From: Saccharothrix saharensis
GTDB taxonomy: Bacteria; Actinomycetota; Actinomycetes; Mycobacteriales; Pseudonocardiaceae
DNA: 64,000 bases
Reading direction: 5' to 3'
Assembly (NCBI RefSeq): GCF_006716745.1
Contig: NZ_VFPP01000001.1
Coordinates: 8,009,386 to 8,073,385, forward strand
Positions 1-7,634 of this stretch are shown piece by piece; the first letter of the stretch is position 1, and each line of letters opens with the position of its first letter. The notes under the pieces are model-generated. The model saw only the letters and a program-made list of their open reading frames with translations. It had not been told where the DNA came from and made no database searches. The position numbers were made by a program, and so were the translations under genes.

Positions 1-64
1 GTGCGTCCGGACTGCGCAGCGCCTGCGCGGCGATCAATTCCGGCAGTGTGCGGGCGTGCGTCAT
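1..64 (-). CDS. N-terminus of an adenylating enzyme (NRPS-like), cut by window edge
   Basis: Reading leftwards from an ATG at 64-62, the 21 visible codons give MTHARTLPELIAAQALRSPD and then A. The pattern LPELIxAQAxRxPDA is the usual opening of amino-acid adenylation domains of nonribosomal peptide synthetases and of some acyl-CoA ligases (family knowledge). An AGAAAGG stretch lies about 12 bases upstream. The gene follows the serine hydrolase at 132-1400 on the same strand with a 67-base gap, so they may be co-transcribed. Everything past codon 21 is outside the window. A stand-alone ligase cannot be excluded. Confidence 0.55.
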   Translation of the reverse strand, partial: MTHARTLPELIAAQALRSPDA

Positions 65-131
65 CGCGAGAGGTGCCTTTCTGGCTCAGGGGGCGCGGCT
101 TACCCGTTCCGCAGAGGTTCAAACGTGATTT

Positions 132-1400
132 TCAGGCCATTTTCGCGACCTGCCTGCGGGCCAGTCGACCGCCGATCTGGATCCACCTGATCCCGCCGTC
201 GCCCGGGTCGCGCAGGAAACGCCCGGTCTGGTTGGTGTCGCCGGTGTCGGAATCGCGCATCGCGAACACCAGCCCGTCGAACAGGGACAGGTCCGCGAAC
301 GGCTCGCCGTCCACCGTCAGGGCCAGCCGCTCCCGGTCCACGGCCCGCACGGCGTATTCGACGTCGCCGTTGCGGAACCTCCCGGTGCAGTCCGGCGGCG
401 GTGCGATGGGGTGGTGCAGGCCGCGCATTCCGTCGTAATCGGCCACCGGCAGCCCGGCCGCGACCAATTCGGGCACGAGCTCGCGCCACAGCGCGAAGCC
501 GCTGCTCGCGGTGGTCGTCAGGGCGACCGCGGTGCCGTCGGCCGGGTTGATCCGCAGGTGGCACGACGTGCCGTCGGCGGTGCCGTCGTGGCCGACCCAG
601 CGGACGCCGTCGCGCTGGTACAGCGCCAGCCCCAGGCCCCAGCCGTCGGCCATGCCGAACGGCTCGGCGTGTCGGACGGGTTCCCGCATCAGGGCCAGCT
701 CGTCGGGCCCCATCAGGTGCGGCGGGGCGCCGCCGAGCATCCGGCCGAACGCGACCAGGTCGGTCGCGCTCGCGGCCAGGGCGCCGGCGGGCGCCTCGAC
801 CGGGGCCAGCGACTGCGCCACCGGCACGACCCGCCCCGTGGCGGCGTTGACCGCGTGGCCCGCGACCACGTCGGTGTCCGGGCTCGTGGTGAACCTGGCG
901 CGCACCCCGAGCGGGCGCAGCAGGACCGCTTCCACCGCCTCCGCCCAGGTCATGCCGGTGCTCACCTCGATGAGGTGGCCGACCAGGCAGTACCCGATGT
1001 TGGAGTAGGAGAAGCCGGCGCCGGGCTCGTGCAGCGGGTGCAGTTCGCGCAGCGCCTGCCGCACGTGGTGGCGCAGGGACGTGGTGCGCACGTCCTCCGG
1101 GTCCGACGGCAGCCCGCCGGTGTGGCTGAGCAGGTGGCGCAGCGTCAACTCGTCGGCCACCCCGGGCAGGTGGTCGGACAGCGGCGCGTCCAGCTCCAGG
1201 TCCCCGTCGGAGACCAGGGCCATGGCCACGGTCGCGGTGAACGTCTTGGTGATCGAGCCGATGGGCACGGCCGCGTCGGCGGTCAGGCCCACCTCGTGCG
1301 TCCACGTGCGTCCCGCGTGGTGCACGGCGAGCTGCGCACCGGGCACCTGGTGCCCGCGGGTCAGCGCGGCTAATCGAGTGGAGATCAGGTCGGTGTCCAT
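132..1400 (-). CDS. Serine hydrolase, class C beta-lactamase / PBP-like
   Basis: The 422-residue protein belongs to the beta-lactamase-related serine hydrolases (D-Ala-D-Ala carboxypeptidases, esterases, peptide cyclases). Visible motifs are SITK at about 49-52 (nucleophile Ser, general base Lys), YSN at about 132-134 and HDG in the C-terminal half, followed by a small beta domain. No signal peptide is evident, suggesting a cytoplasmic enzyme. The ATG at 1400 is chosen because AGAGGA precedes it by 6 bases. The gene lies directly upstream of the NRPS-like start at 64. Cytoplasmic PBP-type proteins of this length act as stand-alone thioesterase/cyclases for nonribosomal peptides (SurE type), so that role is possible, but an ordinary esterase fits equally well. 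Confidence 0.85.
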   Translation of the reverse strand: MDTDLISTRLAALTRGHQVPGAQLAVHHAGRTWTHEVGLTADAAVPIGSITKTFTATVAMALVSDGDLELDAPLSDHLPGVADELTLRHLLSHTGGLPSDPEDVRTTSLRHHVRQALRELHPLHEPGAGFSYSNIGYCLVGHLIEVSTGMTWAEAVEAVLLRPLGVRARFTTSPDTDVVAGHAVNAATGRVVPVAQSLAPVEAPAGALAASATDLVAFGRMLGGAPPHLMGPDELALMREPVRHAEPFGMADGWGLGLALYQRDGVRWVGHDGTADGTSCHLRINPADGTAVALTTTASSGFALWRELVPELVAAGLPVADYDGMRGLHHPIAPPPDCTGRFRNGDVEYAVRAVDRERLALTVDGEPFADLSLFDGLVFAMRDSDTGDTNQTGRFLRDPGDGGIRWIQIGGRLARRQVAKMA

Positions 1401-1783
1401 GCGTGATCCTCTGAGAATGAGCCGCGGTGGATATGAGGCCGTGGCTGCGGGCCCAACGTTGACGGTCGCCGGGAGATCGTCGCGACCGCCGAACGGAGCA
1501 TTCACCGAATGGGCATTCCCTATTTTGAGGGAAGTGTAACCCCGTGTTAGAAGTGTGACTTCCGGGATTCACTCGATCGGCTGGTTTGGACCGGATCGTT
1601 TCGTAAAGATCCCCAGTACGCGAGGGTTATTCGCAGTCGCGTGTCAACGCCCTTGCGGGCGGTCGTAGGCTGTCCCGTGAAGAGAGCATGAAATGTCTTC
1701 GTGGTCCGGTCGGCGGGATTTCGATGATTTTGCCGGGCGCCCGTAACCTTTGTCCGCCGGCCTCGTTTGACGCTACCCGCCCG
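1401..1783. other. Non-coding stretch upstream of the serine hydrolase
   Basis: No open frame with coding-like third positions is seen on either strand. The stretch has several runs less GC-rich than the rest, for example around 1520-1560 and 1590-1640, consistent with promoter DNA for the leftward hydrolase gene, but no single promoter stands out. Confidence 0.4.
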
Positions 1784-1871
1784 TAACCGCGAGTCCAACC
1801 TCCAGAACGCGTGAGCCCCGCGTTCGGCACGCGTGAGTCCCACGCTCAGGAGCGCCGAGTCGAACGTTCGG
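1784..1871. repeat. Four tandem 22-bp degenerate repeats
   Basis: Units at 1784-1805, 1806-1827, 1828-1849 and 1850-1871 align without gaps. The approximate consensus is (N)ACGCGTGAGTCCAACGTTC plus GG, with conserved cGAGtCC and CGTTCGG cores and an internal AACGTT dyad in the last copy. The repeat lies between the 5' side of the serine hydrolase and the 3' end of the (p)ppGpp synthetase gene, outside any convincing coding frame. Function unknown. Confidence 0.7.
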
Positions 1872-1932
1872 GCGCGCACGGGCACGCGCCGGCACGGCGG
1901 CGTCACCGCGCGGCACGGGGAGGGGGAGGCGG

Positions 1933-2547
1933 CTAGTCCCGCTGGACCTCGTGGTGCAGGGCTTCCATCCGGGCGTCCAGCTCGGCCGCGATCGCGGCGG
2001 TGGCGGTCAGCTCCTCGACGAACCCGACGGGCACCTGGTCGTCGTACTTGTAGTACAGCTTGTGCTCCAACGTGGCCCAGAAGTCCATCGCGATGGTCCG
2101 CAGCTGCACCTCGACCTTGACGTGCTCCACGCGGTCGGACAGGAACACCGGGATGCGCACGATCAGGTGCAGGCTGCGGTACCCGTTGGGCTTCGGCGCG
2201 GCCACGTAGTCCTTGGTGCGCAGGATCTCCACGTCGTTCTGCCGGGCCAGCATGTCCCGCACCCGGTACACATCGGACACGAACGGGCACACCACCCGCA
2301 CGCCCGCCACGTCGTCCAGGTGCTCGGCCGCCAGCGCCAGGTCCGCCGGCAGCCCCTTGCGCCGCAGCTTGTCCAGGATCGCGTCGGGCCGCTTCACCCG
2401 GTGCGTCACGTGCTCGATCGGGTCGTGCCGGTGGACGAGGTCGAACTCCTCGCTGAGGATCCGCAGCTTCGTCATCAGCTCGTCGACCGCGAACTTGTAG
2501 ACCACGAGGGACCGCCGCAGCAGGTCATCCGCGACGCCGATGTCCAT
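1933..2547 (-). CDS. RelA/SpoT-domain (p)ppGpp synthetase, small alarmone synthetase type
   Basis: The 204-residue protein is close to the size of small alarmone synthetases, which transfer pyrophosphate from ATP to the 3' position of GTP or GDP. Recognisable synthetase elements are an RVKRPDAILDKL segment near residue 50, LDDVAGVRVVC near 75, YVAAPKPNGYRSLHL near 120 and VEVQLRTIAMDFWATLEH near 145; no hydrolase (HD) domain and no TGS/ACT regulatory region are present. The ATG at 2547 has GGGG four bases upstream, and upstream codons lack family similarity. It would act in the cytosol in stringent-response signalling. It stands alone, divergent from the EamA permease. Confidence 0.88.
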   Translation of the reverse strand: MDIGVADDLLRRSLVVYKFAVDELMTKLRILSEEFDLVHRHDPIEHVTHRVKRPDAILDKLRRKGLPADLALAAEHLDDVAGVRVVCPFVSDVYRVRDMLARQNDVEILRTKDYVAAPKPNGYRSLHLIVRIPVFLSDRVEHVKVEVQLRTIAMDFWATLEHKLYYKYDDQVPVGFVEELTATAAIAAELDARMEALHHEVQRD

Positions 2548-2762
2548 GATCCCCACGATACCGGGCGTGCCGGCGCTAGGATGCCGGGCGTGAACACCCA
2601 CTGGCACGTGGTCCTCCCGCCGCCGTGCGCCTGACCGGGCGCACCCGCTGACGCACTCCTGCACGCCTGCCTGATCCGACCCCGACCGCCGCGGCGGTCC
2701 GGTCCGGTCCCGCGGTGCGCCCGTTCGCGTCCTCTTCCCCTCGTCTCGCGAACGGAGACCCC

Positions 2763-3608
2763 GTGTCGACCCTTGCCGTGCAAACACGCGCTCGTTCCTC
2801 CCGCGGACCGCTGCCGATCCTGGCCGCGTGCGTCCTGTGGGGCACCACCGGCACCGTCAGCTCACTCGCGCCCGCCGCCGCACCGACCCCGGCCGTCGGC
2901 GCGGCGGGCCTCGTGGTCGGCGGCGTCCTGCTCTTCGTCACGTCCGGGGGCACGCGCGCCGTGCTGCGGACCGCCGACTGGCGGCTGCTGCTGCTCGGCG
3001 CCGTGACCGTGGCGGGCTACGTGCTCGCGTTCTACCCGGCGGTCGCCCGCACGGGCGTGGCGGTGGGCACCACCGTCGCGCTGGCCGCCGCGCCGATCGT
3101 GCTCGGGCTGCGGTCCCGGCCCCTGCCCACGTCGGCCGCGGTCGTCGGCTGCACGGCCCTCGTGCTCGGTGACGGCGACGCGCACGTCGACCTGCCCGGG
3201 GTGGGGTTGGCGCTGGTCGCCGGCCTGTCGTACGCCGTGTACTCGGTCGTCTGCGCGCACCTGATCGGCCGCGGGCACCCGTCCCGCGCCGTGGTGGGCG
3301 TGGTGTTCGGCGGCGCGTCGGCCCTGACGCTGCCGGTCCTGCTCGCACTCGGCGTCACGTGGGTGGCGAGCCCGTCCGGGGCGGCGGTGACCGCGCACCT
3401 CGCGGTGTTCACCACGTTCGCCGCCTACCTGCTGTTCGCCCGCGGGCTGCGGCACACGGGCGCGGCGGCGGCGACCACGCTGACCCTCGCCGAGCCCGCC
3501 GTGGCGGCGGTGCTGGGCGTGGTCGCGCTGGGCGAACGGCTGCCGTTCGCGTCGTGGTGCGGGATGGCCGTGCTGGCGGTTGCGCTGGTCGTGCTCGCCC
3601 GGCGGTGA
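2763..3608 (+). CDS. EamA/DMT-family permease
   Basis: A 281-residue hydrophobic protein with about ten membrane segments in two internally similar halves, as in EamA drug/metabolite transporters. The first helix contains WGTTGTVSSLAP, a typical EamA opening, and the second half repeats it around YAVYSVV. GEppVAAVLG-like residues near the end (LAEPAVAAVLGVVALGE) match the last-but-one helix of the family. The GTG at 2763 is preferred over an upstream ATG because ACGGAG sits at 2753-2757. Substrate unknown; exporters of metabolites or amino acids are usual. The gene ends at a strong bidirectional hairpin. Confidence 0.88.
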   Translation: MSTLAVQTRARSSRGPLPILAACVLWGTTGTVSSLAPAAAPTPAVGAAGLVVGGVLLFVTSGGTRAVLRTADWRLLLLGAVTVAGYVLAFYPAVARTGVAVGTTVALAAAPIVLGLRSRPLPTSAAVVGCTALVLGDGDAHVDLPGVGLALVAGLSYAVYSVVCAHLIGRGHPSRAVVGVVFGGASALTLPVLLALGVTWVASPSGAAVTAHLAVFTTFAAYLLFARGLRHTGAAAATTLTLAEPAVAAVLGVVALGERLPFASWCGMAVLAVALVVLARR

Positions 3609-3611
3609 CCG

Positions 3612-3646
3612 GGTCGGCCGGCGTCCACACCGGACGCCGGCCGACC
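3612..3646. terminator. Bidirectional terminator hairpin
   Basis: GGTCGGCCGGCGTCC and its exact complement form a 15-bp stem with loop ACACC, between the convergent EamA and ATP-binding-like genes. No T-run follows, as is common in high-GC actinomycetes. Confidence 0.8.
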
Positions 3647-3651
3647 GGTGC

Positions 3652-4152
3652 CTAGTCGGGTTGGTGAGCGCCGCCGCCCAGGCCGTAGAGGATGCGCTGG
3701 ATGACCTCGGGGTCCACGTCCGGCTCGTCGCCCAGCGCCTCGGCGGCGGGGGAGCGGCGGGGTTCGCGGCGCGGCAGCGGCACGGCGGAGGCGTTCATGC
3801 CGGACGGCAGCGCCAGCTCGCACCACGCCAGGTGGCCGCCCGCGGTGAGGTCGACCAGGCCCGCGCGGGTCCCGGCCAGCTCCGGCGGCAGCGCCACCCG
3901 GGTGCCCTCGACCTCGACCACGAGGTACGTGCCGGTCAGGCGCAGGCGCACCAGCAGGAAACCGGGCGCGCGCCGGTCGGCCACCTCGACCGCGGCGCCG
4001 ACCAGGCGGCGGACGGTCTGCGCGGCCTCGTCCTGCATCGCCCGCAGCCGCCACTCGCCGAGCGAGAAGCGCACGAACATGTCCGCCACGTTCACCGCGG
4101 TGGGCAGCGCGACGAGTCGAAGGTCGTCGACCTGTTCGGTCTGGGCGTTCAC
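3652..4152 (-). CDS. Small RsbW/HATPase-like regulatory protein (degenerate)
   Basis: A 166-residue protein starting at a GTG with a near-perfect GAGGAGG six bases upstream. Residues 10-90 (VALPTAVNVADMFVRFSLG, then two beta-alpha units) resemble the N-terminal half of serine-kinase anti-sigma factors of the SpoIIAB/RsbW type found in actinomycetes. I cannot find the N-box Asn or a DxGxG ATP-lid motif, so ATP binding is doubtful. The C-terminal third is Pro- and Arg-rich and ends in a short GLGGG tail. No partner anti-anti-sigma gene is adjacent. Function is a weak inference from fold resemblance only. Confidence 0.6.
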   Translation of the reverse strand: MNAQTEQVDDLRLVALPTAVNVADMFVRFSLGEWRLRAMQDEAAQTVRRLVGAAVEVADRRAPGFLLVRLRLTGTYLVVEVEGTRVALPPELAGTRAGLVDLTAGGHLAWCELALPSGMNASAVPLPRREPRRSPAAEALGDEPDVDPEVIQRILYGLGGGAHQPD

Positions 4153-4453
4153 ACCGATCCTCCTCGCCTGCGTCCGGCGCGTGCTGCGCCAGATGGTGCC
4201 ATGAGTGCGTCCGATGTCACCCACGCGGTCTACGACCGTGAGCGGACTGTGTCCGCATCGAGTTCTACAGCTTCAGTGCTGACCGAAGCAAAACCCTGGC
4301 TTCACGACCTACTACGGGTGGAGACGGTGCGCGGTTCAGGCAGGTTGCGCCGGCGCGGACGAAACTACCGAACGCCGCTGCGAAATGGAATGACGGCCCC
4401 GGTTCGCCCGGCCAGGGACTTGACCTACGCAGCGTAGGGGCTCTGAGCAGCGC
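4153..4453. other. Intergenic region, no gene seen
   Basis: About 300 bases between the 5' end of the RsbW-like gene and the 3' end of the YceI gene. It should carry the promoter for the leftward RsbW-like gene. No open frame with coding-like composition and no clear repeat is visible. Confidence 0.4.
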
Positions 4454-4486
4454 GAAGGGCCCGCCGACATCCTCGGCGGGCCCTTC
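4454..4486. terminator. Terminator after the YceI gene
   Basis: A 14-bp perfect stem (GAAGGGCCCGCCGA with its complement) and loop CATCC, 12 bases beyond the stop of the leftward YceI gene. The minus-strand arm ends in a short TTC run. Confidence 0.8.
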
Positions 4487-4498
4487 GGTGGAGCGGGG

Positions 4499-5044
4499 TC
4501 AGGCCTGCTTGGCGGCCTCGATCTCCAGCAGGATGGTGATCTTGTCGCCGACGACGGCGCCGGCCGGGCCACCGGTCACGCCGAAGTCGCGGCGGTTGAT
4601 CTCGGTCGAGGCGGAGAAGCCGACGACCTTCGAGCCGTCGAACCCGTCGCCGAAGCCGTTGATCTCCAGCTCCAGCTCCACGGCCTTGGTCACGCCGTGC
4701 AGGGTCAGCTCGCCGTCGACGATGAAGCCCTCGCCGTGCGCGCGCACGCCGGTGGAGGTGAAGGTGAGCTCGGGGAACTTCTCGACGTCCAGGAAGTCCT
4801 CGCCGCGGACGTGGGCGTCGCGCTGGTCGTTGCGGGTGTTGACCGAACCCGCGTCGATCTTCGCGGTGACCGTGGACTCCAGCGGGTTCTCGGCGGTGAC
4901 GATGGTGCCCTCGAAGGTGCCGAAGTGGCCGCGGACCTTGGACACGCCGAGGTGGCGGACCACGAAGGAGATGTCCGAGTGCACCGGGTCGATCGCCCAC
5001 GTGCCCGCGAGGTAGCCGGGGATCTGCACAGTCTGCGAGGTCAT
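4499..5044 (-). CDS. YceI-family lipocalin-like protein
   Basis: A 181-residue YceI domain covering the whole protein. It opens with AGTWAIDPVHSDISFVVRH, the family signature, and contains DVEKFPELTFTS and GELTLHGVTKAVELE in order. YceI proteins form an extended lipocalin-like barrel that binds isoprenoid or other hydrophobic molecules. No signal peptide is present here, so it is probably cytosolic, unlike the periplasmic E. coli YceI. GAGAAGG precedes the ATG. The gene is divergent from the MarR gene and its promoter (TTGAAC, 17 bases, TATGTT) overlaps two palindromes, so it is probably a direct target of that regulator. Confidence 0.93.
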   Translation of the reverse strand: MTSQTVQIPGYLAGTWAIDPVHSDISFVVRHLGVSKVRGHFGTFEGTIVTAENPLESTVTAKIDAGSVNTRNDQRDAHVRGEDFLDVEKFPELTFTSTGVRAHGEGFIVDGELTLHGVTKAVELELEINGFGDGFDGSKVVGFSASTEINRRDFGVTGGPAGAVVGDKITILLEIEAAKQA

Positions 5045-5068
5045 GGATGGTCCTTCTCGGTTGGTCTG

Positions 5069-5128
5069 GTTGAACTCTCAACAGAACATAGCGCATCCTG
5101 GTTGAAGGTTCAACAACGGACGTATGAT
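5069..5128. promoter_or_regulatory. Divergent YceI/marR promoters with two matching operators
   Basis: Two 14-bp dyads, GTTGAACTCTCAAC at 5069-5082 and GTTGAAGGTTCAAC at 5101-5114, share the arms GTTGA/TCAAC and are 32 bases apart centre to centre, about three helical turns. The leftward promoter reads TTGAAC (5113-5108), 17-base spacer, TATGTT (5090-5085). The rightward promoter has TATGAT at 5123-5128, seven bases before the ATG at 5135, so the marR mRNA may be leaderless. Both -35 regions lie in the second dyad. Confidence 0.75.
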
Positions 5129-5134
5129 GGGGGC

Positions 5135-5629
5135 ATGAGCGACGTGCGGTGGCTGAGCGCCGAAGAGCAGCAGGTGTGGCGTGCCTTCATGACCGCCGTG
5201 ACCAAGTTCACCGAGCACCTGGACCGGCAGTTGCAGCGCGATTCCGGCATGCCCATGGCGTACTACGAGATCCTGGTCGCCCTCTCGGAGGCCCCGGAGC
5301 GCGCGCTGCGGATGAGTGAGCTGGCGTCGGTGTGCCACTCGTCACGGTCCAGACTCTCGCACGCCGTGGCCCGCTTGGAGAAGGAGGGTTGGGTGGAACG
5401 CCGCGCCTGCCCTTCGGACCGCCGAGGTTCCATCGCGGCGCTCACCGACGTCGGTTTCCGGGTGTTGGGGCAGGCGGCGGCCGGGCATGTGACGGCCGTG
5501 CGCGAGCACCTGTTCGACGTGTTGACGCCGGAGCAGCTCCGGTCGCTGGCGGAGATCAGCCGGGCCGTGGACGCCGGGCTGACCGCGGAGTGCGCGAAGG
5601 TGCGCCGCGAGGAGTTCGCCGACCTGTAG
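5135..5629 (+). CDS. MarR-family transcriptional regulator
   Basis: A 164-residue winged-helix regulator. The helix-turn-helix is RMSELASVCHSSRSRLSHAV (about residues 67-86), followed by the wing with CPSDRRGSIAALTDVG, a strong MarR signature. Flanking helices at both ends would form the dimerisation region. No redox Cys pair typical of OhrR is evident. It is divergent from the YceI gene and shares an operator region with it, so autoregulation plus control of YceI is likely. MarR proteins usually release DNA on binding small aromatic or hydrophobic ligands; YceI is a plausible ligand-linked target. No ribosome-binding site is needed if the message is leaderless. Confidence 0.93.
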   Translation: MSDVRWLSAEEQQVWRAFMTAVTKFTEHLDRQLQRDSGMPMAYYEILVALSEAPERALRMSELASVCHSSRSRLSHAVARLEKEGWVERRACPSDRRGSIAALTDVGFRVLGQAAAGHVTAVREHLFDVLTPEQLRSLAEISRAVDAGLTAECAKVRREEFADL

Positions 5630-5779
5630 GTCCGCCCTTCGGCCCGCACGGGGGAACATCCCACGTCCGGGGGAGGTCGAGTCCGATGTGGACGTATCCG
5701 GCGCAGCGGTCGTGCGCCGAGCGGAGCAGGATCACCGGTTGTCGCAAAATCGTCATGCGGGGCCGTTAGCATCCGGGCC

Positions 5780-6721
5780 GTGGGAGCGAAGCCGGGCAGG
5801 ATCGCGCGTCGGGCCATCGGCGCGGGCCGGCGTGAGTCGGCCAGTGTCAGCGCCGCCGCGTTAGGGCTCTTGTTGCTGGTCGGCGCCGCTCTCGGCGACG
5901 GCATCTCGCGCACCGCCGTCGAGGTCTCCGACGGCCTCACGTGGTTGAACGACGACCAGCGCGGCGAGGTCGTGCAGGTCAACCCGAGCTCCGGGAAGCC
6001 GCAGACCCGCTTGCAGGTCAGCGGCGCGGACGCGCAGCTGGAGATCGCGCAGTCCGACGACAAGCTGATCGTGCTCGACCGCCGCACGGGCCAGATCACG
6101 GTGATCGACCTCGCTACCCTGCTGTCCTCCGGTCGCCGCCAGGCGCCCCCCGGTCCGTCGGCGAAGGTGCTCATCGCGGGGGACATGGTGTTCGTGGTCG
6201 ACCGCGCCGCGGGCTCGGTGCACAACGCCGACCCGGTGACGCTGGTCGACATCGGGTCGCCGTGGTCGGCGGGGCAGCCGCTGGCCGACGTGGTGGCGGA
6301 TGACGACGGCGTGCTGTGGGCGGTCGACCACGGCGGCAACCTGCACGCGTTGGAGTGGTCCGCCGACGAGCTGGAGTTCGTGGAGCGGTCGAACAAGGCG
6401 GTCGCCGGCGCGGGTCCCCGCACGGCGTTGGTGCCGCACGAGCGCGGCGTGACGCTGCTCGGGTTGGAGGGCGGCGTGGTGGTGCGCGACGGCACCGGCC
6501 GCGACCTCACCACGAGCACGAAGACGTTCGGCGGCGACCCTCCGGGAAGCGTTCGGGGGCTTCCGGACGACCCTCGGGCGCCTCCCGCCGCACCGCCACC
6601 GTGTGATCGGGGTCCACAGTGGACCTGGCGTGCGACGCCGGCACCGACGCCAGCGCCGCGCGCAGCGCCGCCGCGTCCGGGAACCGCTCCTCCCGCTCCT
6701 TGCGCAGGCACCGCAGGATGA
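5780..6721 (+). CDS. Membrane-anchored propeller-like protein, probably 3'-truncated
   Basis: Starts at GTG 5780. One N-terminal membrane helix (about 25-45) is followed by repeated short beta units containing DDKLIVLDRRTGQITVIDL and VWAVDHGGNLHAL-like strings, as in PQQ/NHL-type propellers. From memory, actinomycete relatives are much longer membrane proteins with fibronectin type III domains. Similarity stops abruptly around codon 252 (position about 6537); the remaining 60 codons (rich in Pro and Arg, PPGSVRGLPDD onward) look like antisense of the kinase gene that overlaps it from the other strand. I infer a deletion or rearrangement junction near 6530-6550, leaving a truncated, likely non-functional product. 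Confidence 0.6.
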   Translation: MGAKPGRIARRAIGAGRRESASVSAAALGLLLLVGAALGDGISRTAVEVSDGLTWLNDDQRGEVVQVNPSSGKPQTRLQVSGADAQLEIAQSDDKLIVLDRRTGQITVIDLATLLSSGRRQAPPGPSAKVLIAGDMVFVVDRAAGSVHNADPVTLVDIGSPWSAGQPLADVVADDDGVLWAVDHGGNLHALEWSADELEFVERSNKAVAGAGPRTALVPHERGVTLLGLEGGVVVRDGTGRDLTTSTKTFGGDPPGSVRGLPDDPRAPPAAPPPCDRGPQWTWRATPAPTPAPRAAPPRPGTAPPAPCAGTAG

Positions 6722-7571
6722 TCGCCACCAGCTCCACCGGCACGTCCCGGCGCAGCAACGACCGCGGCGACGCCTCGCGCACCCGGCCCAGGTAGGAGAG
6801 CATCGTGTCCTCGCCGGGGTTGTCCGACGCGAACGGCGGCTGCCCGTCCAGCAGGGTGAACAGCGTCGAGCCCAACGACCACAGGTCGTCGGCCGCGGCG
6901 GGCGGTCGACCGTCGACCATCTGCGGCGCGGCGTGCCGGTAGCTCACCATGCCCAACGACGCGGTGTGCGCCGCGTCCGCGCCGCGCGCGATGCCGAAGT
7001 CGGCCAGCACGTACGACGTCGGCAGCACCAGGATGTTCTGCGGCTTCACGTCCCGGTGCAGGATGCCCTGCCCGTGCGCGAACGCCAGCGCGTCGGCCAC
7101 CGCGATCCCGGCCGCGACCACCTCGTGCACCGGCAACGGCCCGCGCTGCCGCAACCGGTCGTGCAGCGACCCCAGGTCGTAGTACTCCATCACGATGCAC
7201 GGCCGGCCCGCGATCACGCCGGTGTCCAGCACGGTCACGATGTGCGGGTGCTGACGGCCGAGCCGGACGGTGATCTCCAGCTCGCGGTGGAACCGGCTGA
7301 CCGTGTCCTGGTCGGTCACGTCCAGCACCTTCACCGCGACGTCACGGCCCAGCCCGACCTGCGTGGCCCGGTACACGGTGCCCTCGCCGCCGTGCGCGAC
7401 GAGCCGGAAGTCGCTGTAACCGGGCAGGGTGACCGGCCCAGCCGCGCCGCTCGGACCGGGCTGCGGCGGCGGCGCCCAGGCCAGCAGGTCGTCGGCGGGG
7501 TCCACGACCGGGATCGTATCCGGCCCGGGTTCCGCGTGGTGGGGCACGACATCGGAAGGGTGCGTCGACAT
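6507..7571 (-). CDS. Hanks-type serine/threonine protein kinase, shortened C-terminus
   Basis: The 354-residue protein has a complete kinase domain: glycine loop AHGGEGTVYRA near 58, lysine in VAVKVLD near 75, HRDVKPQN near 155, DFGIARG near 175 and an AAPQ activation-segment end near 200. It has no membrane helix and no PASTA or other sensor domain. The last 11 residues (RFPEGRRRTSS and so on) read through into the truncated propeller gene, so the natural C-terminus is probably missing; the catalytic core seems intact. Start chosen at ATG 7571. It is divergent from the universal stress protein with 63 bases between them. In relatives such kinases sit with FHA, PP2C and MoxR genes, none of which remain. 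Confidence 0.85.
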   Translation of the reverse strand: MSTHPSDVVPHHAEPGPDTIPVVDPADDLLAWAPPPQPGPSGAAGPVTLPGYSDFRLVAHGGEGTVYRATQVGLGRDVAVKVLDVTDQDTVSRFHRELEITVRLGRQHPHIVTVLDTGVIAGRPCIVMEYYDLGSLHDRLRQRGPLPVHEVVAAGIAVADALAFAHGQGILHRDVKPQNILVLPTSYVLADFGIARGADAAHTASLGMVSYRHAAPQMVDGRPPAAADDLWSLGSTLFTLLDGQPPFASDNPGEDTMLSYLGRVREASPRSLLRRDVPVELVAIILRCLRKEREERFPDAAALRAALASVPASHARSTVDPDHTVAVRREAPEGRPEAPERFPEGRRRTSSCSW

Positions 7572-7634
7572 GCGGCCGAACGCGGGGCGACGGAGGGTGT
7601 GGGTGTCGCCGACGTCTGCCGGAGGGAACGTGGG

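Noticed and set aside
411-1373. Plus-strand open frame across the serine hydrolase
   Set aside because: Antisense shadow of a gene with clear SxxK and YxN motifs; long antisense frames are expected at this GC content.
100-1572. A long minus-strand frame of Arg/Gly/Ala-rich sequence over the serine hydrolase
   Set aside because: It is the hydrolase region read in another frame; low-complexity composition and no motifs.
1784-1871. CRISPR array
   Set aside because: Repeats are directly adjacent without spacers, and no cas genes are near.
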